From Planctomycetota bacterium (GTDB lineage Bacteria; Planctomycetota; UBA1135; JALUZX01): a stretch of 8,199 nt of DNA. The stretch covers positions 1 through 8,199 of the forward strand of contig JALUZX010000467.1 in the NCBI GenBank assembly GCA_027011425.1, given 5' to 3'. A model generated the notes under the pieces. That model was not told where the DNA came from and searched no databases. It saw only the letters and a program-made list of their open reading frames with translations. The position numbers were made by a program, and so were the translations under genes. Every line of letters begins with the position of its first letter. Positions within the stretch are counted from its first letter, which is position 1. Shown piece by piece: positions 1 to 5,754 of this stretch.

Positions 1-387
1 TTCCCCGACCGGCCGGGGCGGAGCCGGGCGTCCGGAACCGGACAGCCCCTTCCCCGGCGCATTCCTCTCCCCTTCCATGCCTTCCTGGCCGGCGCCATCC
101 TTGTCCTTCTCGTACACTGGGTCTCCCCTTCGAAAGGGCCGGCCAAGGGCATTCCCACTCCCTCCCTCTCCTTGCACGCCCCGGCCGGCCTGGATCCTTC
201 AGACCTGGAAAAATGGGGCGGACGTCTCTGGGAGGCCCGGGCCTGGCCTTCCCTCTGGAAAAAAGGCCCTCTCCTGAGGCGGGCCAGGGAGGCCCGGGAC
301 AAGGCCCGCCGCCTGGGCATGGAAAACCTGGCCGCCCGGATGGAGATGCTCCTGGAGATCTACGGGTCGCCGACACCAAAAAAGTAG
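1..387 (+). CDS. Unrecognised single-pass membrane protein, 5' end missing
   Basis: An open frame runs from the first base to the TAG at 385-387, giving at least 128 residues; no convincing start is visible, so the gene probably begins upstream of the window. Third codon positions are strongly G/C, as in the other genes here, which favours real coding. Residues about 21-41 (IPLPFHAFLAGAILVLLVHWV) form one hydrophobic segment preceded by an Arg-rich stretch (PRR), consistent with a membrane anchor whose N-terminal side is cytoplasmic. The rest is a short, charged, probably helical tail with many Arg, Lys and Glu (for example RRAREARDKARRLGMENLAARM), ending PTPKK. I recognise no family or catalytic motif. 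It is followed by the repeat element at 402-590 rather than by a close partner gene, so context gives no function. A short internal start (TTG at 172) is possible but would drop the hydrophobic segment. Confidence 0.55.
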   Translation, partial: FPDRPGRSRASGTGQPLPRRIPLPFHAFLAGAILVLLVHWVSPSKGPAKGIPTPSLSLHAPAGLDPSDLEKWGGRLWEARAWPSLWKKGPLLRRAREARDKARRLGMENLAARMEMLLEIYGSPTPKK

Positions 388-401
388 CCTGGGAAGTTAA
401 C

Positions 402-590
402 TGACAGAAGCGACAAACGTCTTGTCCAGTTCGTCGTTCGGTGACCGCTTCGGAACTGGCCCCCCGCCGGAACGAGTCCGGATCTCCGATCCGGCCTCGT
501 TCCGGCGGGGGCTTCACCACCTTGCCGGCTGGGGGAAGGTCACGACTTTTTAGGATTTTCGAGAGTGCGGGACTTTTTTCGTAACCGTCA
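402..590 (-). repeat. Repeat element, copy A (full length, about 189 bp)
   Basis: Read on the minus strand from 590 to 402, this segment matches the sequence starting at 8030 (copy B). The copies share the end TGACGGTTACGA, an A-rich stretch of about 40 bp, an identical 17-bp block (529-545 here), an 11-bp spacer of unrelated sequence (518-528), an identical 27-bp block (491-517) and a stem-loop. The far end at 402 reads TGACAGAAGCGACAAACGTC. This matches the other end of the same copy at 14 of 20 positions and the start of copy B at 15 of 20, so the element has imperfect terminal inverted repeats that begin TGAC. A smaller stem-loop (CCAGTTC 426-432 with GAACTGG 453-459) lies inside. No target-site duplication is obvious. 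The element fills nearly all of the space between the upstream gene and larB, and so also the place where a larB promoter should be. It could be a transposase-free mobile element (MITE-like), a protein-binding repeat, or a structured RNA on the minus strand. Confidence 0.75.
461..511. other. 24-bp near-perfect stem-loop inside repeat copy A
   Basis: Bases 461-484 pair with 488-511 around a 3-base loop (TCC). The only mismatch is T477 against C495. The stem is very GC-rich (CCCCCGCCGGAACGAG on the left arm) and has no T-run directly after it on either strand, so it is not a standard intrinsic terminator, although a hairpin this strong would probably hinder transcription or protect RNA ends. 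The corresponding hairpin in copy B (about 8116-8158) keeps the same core (ACGAG pairing with CTCGT, CCGG with CCGG) but has more mismatches. Confidence 0.8.
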
Positions 591-611
591 TTGGGGCTAA
601 CATCCCGGCCC

Positions 612-1370
612 ATGGACATGCCGGGCTTGGAAGATCTGCTCCAGAAGGTGCGGGACGGGAAGGTCTCCCCCGGAGAGGCGGCCCGCCGCTTGCGGGATCT
701 CTCCGTGGAGGACCTGGGCTTCGCCCGCCTGGACCACGGCCGGGGACTCAGGTGCGGGTTTCCAGAGGTGGTCTTCTGCCAGGGAAAGAGACCGGAGGAA
801 GCGGCGGCCATCGGGGAAAGGATCTACAAGAAATCGGGCAAGGTCCTGCTCACGAGAGCGTCGGAAGAGGTCTTCCGGCTTCTCTCCGCCCGGGTGCCCC
901 AGGCGGCCTGGCACGAGAGGGCCCGGTGCGTCACGGCCCGAAGCCCCGGTTCCCCCGGGCAGGGGGAAGGCCTGGTGGCGGTCCTGGCGGCGGGCACGGC
1001 CGACCTTCCCGTAGCGGAGGAGGCCAGGATTACGGCGGAGATGATGGATGCCCGGGTGCGGACCTTCTACGACGTGGGGGTGGCGGGCATTCACCGCCTC
1101 CTGGGGCACATGGAAGACCTCCGCCGGGCCCGGGCCCTTGTGGTGGCCGCCGGGATGGAAGGAGCCCTTCCCTCGGTTGTGGCGGGACTGGTGGAGCGTC
1201 CCGTCCTGGCCGTTCCCACCAGCGTGGGATACGGCGCATCCTTCGGCGGGCTCAGCGCCCTTCTGGCCATGCTCAACACCTGCGCCGCCGGGGTGGCCGT
1301 GGTGAACATCGACAATGGATTCGGAGCAGGCTTCATGGCCGCTCTCATCAACAGGAACGAGGCCCTATGA
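612..1370 (+). CDS. larB: LarB, carboxylase/hydrolase of nickel-pincer nucleotide synthesis
   Basis: LarB carboxylates the pyridine ring of nicotinic acid adenine dinucleotide and cleaves the dinucleotide, the first step towards the nickel-pincer cofactor of lactate racemase and related enzymes; it acts in the cytoplasm. From the ATG at 612 the protein has 252 residues, the usual family length. The N-terminal part (about 5-60) has the family pattern LxxLLQKVRDGKVSPGEA, then DLGFARLDHGR and GFPEVVF. The C-terminal part (about 118-245) is the PurE-like domain, with VAVLAAGTADLPVAEEA, FYDVGVAGIHRLL and NIDNGFGAGF. Cys224 in LNTCAAG matches the position of the catalytic cysteine described for Lactiplantibacillus LarB. 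No good ribosome site is visible; GGGG at 593-596 is 15 bases before 612, and ATG 618 or TTG 591 are alternatives. Repeat copy A ends at 590, directly upstream. larC and larE are not in the window. The stop overlaps the carA start. Confidence 0.93.
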   Translation: MDMPGLEDLLQKVRDGKVSPGEAARRLRDLSVEDLGFARLDHGRGLRCGFPEVVFCQGKRPEEAAAIGERIYKKSGKVLLTRASEEVFRLLSARVPQAAWHERARCVTARSPGSPGQGEGLVAVLAAGTADLPVAEEARITAEMMDARVRTFYDVGVAGIHRLLGHMEDLRRARALVVAAGMEGALPSVVAGLVERPVLAVPTSVGYGASFGGLSALLAMLNTCAAGVAVVNIDNGFGAGFMAALINRNEAL

Positions 1371-2509
1371 GCCCCAGCCAAGAGAGGCCCCCCGCCCTGG
1401 TGGTCCTGGAGGACGGAACGGTGCTCCGGGGCCGGTCCTTCGGCGCCCCGGGGGAAAGCATCGGGGAAGTGGTCTTCAATACATCCCACACCGGTTACCA
1501 GGAAATCCTCACCGACCCATCCTACAGGGGGCAGGTGGTCCTGATGACGGCTGTGGAGATCGGGAACTACGGGGTCAACGACGAGGACGAGGAATCCGTC
1601 CGGCCCTGGCTGGCGGGCTTCATCGCCCGGAGCGCCTCCCGCAGGGCGAGCAATTTCCGGTCCCTGGCATCCCTTCCCGATTACCTGCGCGAAAAAGGCG
1701 TAGTCGCCGTGGAGGAGGTGGATACCCGGGCGCTGACCGTGAAGATCCGGGCCCAGGGCGCCTTGAAGGCCCTCCTTACCACCCAGGTGGACACCCCCCT
1801 GGAAACCCTGCGGGAAAGGGTGGCCGAGGCGCCCCCCCTGGAGGGGAGGGACCTGGTCCGGGAGGTAGTGGAAGAAGGGATCGAGCGCTGGACCCGGGGG
1901 TTCGTCTCTCCCTTCTCCCCCGATCTTTCCCCGCCCATCCCGGGCAAACCCCTGCGCCTGGCTCTCTTGGATTGCGGGGTCAAGCGCTCCATCCTCCGCT
2001 CCCTCGTGCAAGTGGGCTTCGATGTCTACCGCGTTCCCTACGGCACCCCCCTGGAGGAGATCCGTAACCTGGCCCCCCAGGCCCTCTTCCTCTCCAACGG
2101 CCCGGGAGACCCGGAGCCCTTGGCAAAGGCCGCCGAGGCGGCCCGGGCCTTCGCGGGAAAGATTCCCATCCTTGGGATTTGTCTCGGCCACCAGGTCCTG
2201 GCCCTCGCCCTGGGGGGGCGGACCTACAAGATGAAATTCGGCCACCACGGGGGGAACCAGCCCGTCCAGGACCTGGCGACGGGAAAGGTCTGGATCACCG
2301 CCCAGAACCATTCCTTCGCCGTGGACCTCTCGGGGGCTCCCGACCTGGAAGTCACCCAGATCAACCTCAACGACCAGACCGTGGAGGGGATGCGCCACAA
2401 GAGCCTTCCCATCTGGAGCGTCCAGTTCCACCCGGAAGCCGGACCCGGCCCCCATGACGCCCTTCACCTTTTCAGTTGGTTCCGGGAGAGGGCGGCCTCC
2501 GCATCTTGA
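1367..2509 (+). CDS. carA: Carbamoyl-phosphate synthase small (glutaminase) subunit
   Basis: CarA hydrolyses glutamine and passes ammonia to the large subunit CarB, which makes carbamoyl phosphate for pyrimidines and arginine in the cytoplasm. The 380-residue length is close to the 382 of the E. coli protein. The N-terminal small-subunit domain (about 10-150) carries EVVFNTSHTGYQEILTDPSY and GNYGVNDEDEES. The class I glutamine amidotransferase domain (about 196-375) has LSNGPGDPEP, the nucleophile Cys272 in GICLGHQ, KFGHHGGNQPV, AQNHSFAVD, and His355 and Glu357 in QFHPEAGPGPHD, so the catalytic triad is intact. Where E. coli has TYPHIGN this protein has TAVEIGN, a small departure in a conserved stretch. 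The ATG overlaps the larB stop by 4 bp, and GAGG at 1359-1362 lies 4 bases upstream, so the two are translationally coupled. carB is not next to it: a protease gene follows, so the large subunit must be encoded elsewhere. Confidence 0.97.
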   Translation: MSPSQERPPALVVLEDGTVLRGRSFGAPGESIGEVVFNTSHTGYQEILTDPSYRGQVVLMTAVEIGNYGVNDEDEESVRPWLAGFIARSASRRASNFRSLASLPDYLREKGVVAVEEVDTRALTVKIRAQGALKALLTTQVDTPLETLRERVAEAPPLEGRDLVREVVEEGIERWTRGFVSPFSPDLSPPIPGKPLRLALLDCGVKRSILRSLVQVGFDVYRVPYGTPLEEIRNLAPQALFLSNGPGDPEPLAKAAEAARAFAGKIPILGICLGHQVLALALGGRTYKMKFGHHGGNQPVQDLATGKVWITAQNHSFAVDLSGAPDLEVTQINLNDQTVEGMRHKSLPIWSVQFHPEAGPGPHDALHLFSWFRERAASAS

Positions 2510-2541
2510 CCCCCTCTCTGCCCCGAATCGAGACACCGAAT

Positions 2542-2562
2542 CCGGGCCTTTGCCGGGTTTTT
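2542..2562 (+). terminator. Possible intrinsic terminator after carA
   Basis: About 30 bases after the carA stop, CCGGGC and GCCGG can pair as a 5-bp stem with one bulged G and a 4-base loop, followed directly by five T (2558-2562). The stem is short, so this is a modest candidate. Its position at the end of the larB-carA unit, before a separately expressed secreted protease, supports it. Confidence 0.5.
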
Positions 2563-2668
2563 CCCCCTTTCCGGCCGGCTTTCATGGAGACCTGTGCCTC
2601 TGCACCCCATACTTGAAACGACACCTTTGTTTTTCCTCTCTTTTTTCACCCTACCTGTGAGGCAAACC

Positions 2669-5434
2669 ATGCGAAAAATTCTTCTCGCCCTGTTCGCACT
2701 CCTTCCCTTGCTGGGGGCCCAGGAAAAACCCTCCGCCCCGGCGGAGGCCCCCATCCTGGACGTCTCGGTGGAGCACGGCCTTCCCGGCTCCCTTCCCGGC
2801 ACGGAGAGATGGATCGTTCTTTTCAAGCAACGCTCCTTCGATCTCTCTGACTTCCGGTCCGCCGTCTACAGCGGAGCCTCCGCCGCCGAGGTCGCCCGGA
2901 TCGTGAAGGACCTGGAGGACGAGGTGAAGGCCGACCAGGCCGATTTCGCCCGGTTCATCGAGAAACTGGGCGGCAAGGTGGTCGTCCAGTGGTGGATCAT
3001 CAACGGGTGCGCCGTGGACATCCCCTTCGACAAGCTCGACCAGGTCCGCCGCAACCCCAGGGTCGCCTTCGTGGAGCCCGACCGGATCCGGAAGCCCCTG
3101 GCGCCGATCCTCACCTCCACCAACACCCGCAACCACGTGGTGGACCCCCTGCAGGCCCAAGGCTACATGGCCAAGGGCGTTTCCGTGGCCATCATGGACA
3201 CGGGCCAGGACTCCAACATGGGCGGAACGGGGAGGCCTCACGCCACCTACTACGTAAACGGCGACATCAACAACAAGACCGGCGGCGGCATCGGCGGCTC
3301 CCGGCTCCTGGCGAACATCAAGGTCGGCGCTGCGAACCCCGACGACGTCCACGGCCACGGCACGGGCGTGGCGGGCATCGCCGCGGGCGAGAAGTGGAAC
3401 AAGGCAAGTTTCAGCGACCGCGGCCACGCCCCAATGGCCGGGATCGTGGGTTACTCCATCGCCAATTCCTCCAACGGAAGCTCCACCTCCACGGTGATGA
3501 CCACGGCCTGGCAGAAGATCGCCGCCGACAAGGTCAAATACGGCATCGTGGCGGCCAACAACTCCTACACGGGAAGCCCCAACCCCTTGGAGTCCACCCA
3601 GCGGGCCCTGGACTCGGCGGCCCTGAACGCGGACATCCTCCCCGTGGTGGCCGCCGGCAACAGGTCCAGCTCCACGAGGAGCAGCCAATCCGTCGTAAAC
3701 GGCCTGGCCGTGGGAGCGGTCAATCCGACAATCAAGAAGATGGCGAGCTTCTCCTCCCGCGGACCCCTCTACGGGGACTCCCGGCGTTTCTATCCCGACC
3801 TGTGCGCCTGCGGCGTCGGGACGGTCATGCCCAGGCGGAACAACGAGGGGAGCTATTACCGCGCCTCGGGAACCTCCATGGCCTCCCCCCAGGTCTGCGG
3901 CGCCGCCACGCTCTTCCGGTCCGTGGCGAAGAAAGCCACGGCCCTGGAGACCAAGGCCGCCCTCCTGGCCTCCACGGAAGACATCTCCAAGCAGAACCCG
4001 AGTCCGCCCTACAACACCCGGAACGCCTACGGCCTCGGTTTTCTCCGGGACGACCGGGCCCTGGAGATCGCGAAAGGCAACGGCCTTCTCATGACCTCCA
4101 CCCTCACCAAGGCGGCGCCCAAGAAGATCATCCCCATGGCCGTAAAGGCGGGAAAGGCCTACTCCGTTGTGATCGCCTGGCACAGGCAGAGCACGTCCAC
4201 CACCCAGTGGAGCAACCTGGCCCTCACAATCAGGTTCCTGGGCCGGGTCATCGGGTCTTCAGACACGCCCCGGAACCTCTATGAAAAGGTCGTCTTCGTG
4301 GCGCCTTCCACGGGCAAGGTCTCCATCGAGGTGACGGCATCCTTCCTGGAGAAGGACCCTCTTCCCTTCGCCGTGGCGGCCCTCGAGGTTCCGGCCCCCT
4401 TCATCCCGGGAACGGTCACGTCCTTCGGCAAAGGCTGCAAGGGCACGGGGACCCTGCCGGGCATCGGCCCCGTGGCGCCGACGGCCTACGCCAACAAGTG
4501 GGGCGAGAGCCGGACCGCCTTGCCGCTGGGCTACTACAACCACAGGATCCAGCACATCTACTCCCTCAAGGCTCTTCCCTCCAACTTCACGGCGACGGGC
4601 ATGGCCTTCCGCCACGACAACCGGTATGTCCGCTCGGCGTCCCACTACTGGATCGAACTTTCCATTTCCATGGGATACACCACCAGGACGCCTTCGACCA
4701 TCAGCTCCTCTTTCTCCGCCAACATCACCGGGCCCATGGTCCAGGTCCTCTCCAAGAAGAAGATCAACCTCCCCTACTGGACCTCCGTGAATACCTCCCC
4801 CAGCAACTGGGACATCAAGATCCCCTTCACGAAGCCCTTCACCTATACCGCCCAGGCCGGGAAACAGCTCCTGGTGGACTTCCATAAGACCAATTCATCC
4901 AGGGGCAACACCTATACCTACTACTGGGTGGACGCCGTCTCCAGCTCAAGCTACCTGGTAAGCCGGGTCTACGCGCGGGGGTCCAATCCCTCCACCGGCA
5001 TCCGGGTCCGGGGCTTCGGCGCGGCCCTGGCCTTCACCCGGCCCGCCGGGCCCGGGGCGATTCCCGTCCTCTCCGCCGCCGGAACCCCGCAAATCGGGAG
5101 CAGCTTCACATTGGACCTCGCCCACGCCCGGGCTTCCACCATGGCGGGATTCATCGCGGGGCTTTCCAACACGAGGTGGCGGAGTTTCAACCTTCCCTTC
5201 GACCTCTCCGTGATCGGGGCGCCGGGCTGCAACCTGCTCGTGGGGCTCGACCTGGTGGTCCTCGCCAGGACGAACAGCTCGGGGGCGGCCAGTCTCAGGG
5301 TGGCCGTGCCCAACGACAAGGCATTGATCCAGTCGGTCCTCTACTGGCAGGCCCTTGTGATCGATCCCCCGGCCAACCGGGCCGGCCTGGCCTGGACCAA
5401 CGGGCTGAGGACCCTGACCGGCGGCCAGCCGTAG
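2669..5434 (+). CDS. Exported subtilisin-like serine protease (S8) with I9 propeptide and planctomycete-type C-terminal domains
   Basis: A 921-residue secreted endopeptidase. GAGG at 2659-2662 lies 6 bases before the ATG chosen; an earlier in-frame start at 2594 would add 25 residues ahead of the signal peptide and lacks such a site. Residues 1-17 (MRKILLALFALLPLLGA) are a Sec signal peptide, with cleavage likely after Ala17. About 46-140 resembles the inhibitor I9 propeptide (RWIVLFK at the start, NPRVAFVEPDR at the end), which should fold and then be removed. The S8 catalytic domain covers about 165-470, with Asp177 in IMDTG, His230 in HGHGTGVAG, oxyanion Asn331 in VAAGN and Ser403 in GTSMASP: a complete triad. 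A beta-rich, PPC-like domain follows (about 475-575), then FGKGCKGTG (586-594), a beta-sandwich-like region (about 605-785) and a terminal domain (about 797-921, with GAPGC and VPNDKAL). The last parts resemble domains I recall from planctomycete exported proteins, possibly for substrate or surface binding. The natural substrate is unknown. It appears to be a single-gene unit closed by the palindrome at 5457. Confidence 0.92.
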   Translation: MRKILLALFALLPLLGAQEKPSAPAEAPILDVSVEHGLPGSLPGTERWIVLFKQRSFDLSDFRSAVYSGASAAEVARIVKDLEDEVKADQADFARFIEKLGGKVVVQWWIINGCAVDIPFDKLDQVRRNPRVAFVEPDRIRKPLAPILTSTNTRNHVVDPLQAQGYMAKGVSVAIMDTGQDSNMGGTGRPHATYYVNGDINNKTGGGIGGSRLLANIKVGAANPDDVHGHGTGVAGIAAGEKWNKASFSDRGHAPMAGIVGYSIANSSNGSSTSTVMTTAWQKIAADKVKYGIVAANNSYTGSPNPLESTQRALDSAALNADILPVVAAGNRSSSTRSSQSVVNGLAVGAVNPTIKKMASFSSRGPLYGDSRRFYPDLCACGVGTVMPRRNNEGSYYRASGTSMASPQVCGAATLFRSVAKKATALETKAALLASTEDISKQNPSPPYNTRNAYGLGFLRDDRALEIAKGNGLLMTSTLTKAAPKKIIPMAVKAGKAYSVVIAWHRQSTSTTQWSNLALTIRFLGRVIGSSDTPRNLYEKVVFVAPSTGKVSIEVTASFLEKDPLPFAVAALEVPAPFIPGTVTSFGKGCKGTGTLPGIGPVAPTAYANKWGESRTALPLGYYNHRIQHIYSLKALPSNFTATGMAFRHDNRYVRSASHYWIELSISMGYTTRTPSTISSSFSANITGPMVQVLSKKKINLPYWTSVNTSPSNWDIKIPFTKPFTYTAQAGKQLLVDFHKTNSSRGNTYTYYWVDAVSSSSYLVSRVYARGSNPSTGIRVRGFGAALAFTRPAGPGAIPVLSAAGTPQIGSSFTLDLAHARASTMAGFIAGLSNTRWRSFNLPFDLSVIGAPGCNLLVGLDLVVLARTNSSGAASLRVAVPNDKALIQSVLYWQALVIDPPANRAGLAWTNGLRTLTGGQP

Positions 5435-5456
5435 TCCCCAAACCGTAACTTCAAAG

Positions 5457-5490
5457 AAAGGGCCCGCCCGGCGCGCCGGGCGGGCCCTTT
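5457..5490. terminator. Bidirectional terminator between convergent genes
   Basis: A perfect 34-bp palindrome with two 17-base arms (AAAGGGCCCGCCCGGCG and its complement) lies 23 bases after the protease stop and 17 bases beyond the stop of the minus-strand two-helix protein. The ends give AAA before and TTT after the GC-rich stem on either strand. The T-run is only three bases, but stem strength and the convergent position make termination in both directions the natural reading. Confidence 0.85.
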
Positions 5491-5506
5491 CCATTCCCGG
5501 GCCGAC

Positions 5507-5743
5507 TCATTCCACCGAGGAGTTGCGGTTTGCAAAAAACAGGACCAGGCCGAAAAACAGGATCACCAGGCCCCACCAGAGGTCCGTGTGGAGTTCCAGG
5601 AGCCTGGTCCTGGTTTGGGGGGGGGAGACCCAGTTGTAGATCCCCGTCCCCGCGACGATGAAGCCTATGACCGCCAGCAGGCAACCCACGAAGAACCAGA
5701 TGGGCCTCATGCCCCTACGTTCGGTGTTTTCCACGCCGTTCAT
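5507..5743 (-). CDS. Small two-helix membrane protein paired with the symporter
   Basis: A 78-residue protein with two hydrophobic segments: about 14-37 (PIWFFVGCLLAVIGFIVAGT) and about 54-71 (DLWWGLVILFFGLVLFF), joined by a polar loop with Pro-Pro and Arg (PPQTRTRLLELHT). GAGGAGGGG (5748-5756) lies 4 bases before the ATG and overlaps the symporter stop; the gap between the genes is 11 bp, so the two are cotranscribed and probably coupled. I know of no named family. I recall similar unnamed small proteins beside SSS transporters, and other SSS permeases (such as ActP with YjcH, PanF with YhdT) also have small membrane partners, so an accessory subunit or stability factor is a fair inference. 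A run of nine C (5617-5625 on the opposite strand as G) lies in the loop codons and could slip during replication. A later ATG (5710) would shorten the N-terminus by 11 residues but has poorer ribosome-site spacing. Confidence 0.8.
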   Translation of the reverse strand: MNGVENTERRGMRPIWFFVGCLLAVIGFIVAGTGIYNWVSPPQTRTRLLELHTDLWWGLVILFFGLVLFFANRNSSVE

Positions 5744-5754
5744 CGATCCCCTCC

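Noticed and set aside
24..60. A short resemblance (CCGGTTCCGG and flanks, reverse strand) to the tail of repeat copy B at about 8172-8190
   Set aside because: The shared word is a near-palindrome of GC-rich bases inside a coding frame; neither the conserved blocks nor the TGAC end is present, so chance is likelier.
388..611. A nickel/cobalt riboswitch in the larB leader
   Set aside because: The conserved blocks and hairpins belong to the repeat, which is oriented away from larB, and I could not match the known four-way-junction consensus.
1091..2536. A long minus-strand open frame opposite larB and carA
   Set aside because: Gly- and Pro-rich composition without motifs; it lies on the complement of two well-recognised genes.
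2613..2641. A sigma-70 type promoter (TTGAAA) ahead of the protease
   Set aside because: No acceptable -10 hexamer lies at the proper spacing, and promoter consensus in this group is uncertain.
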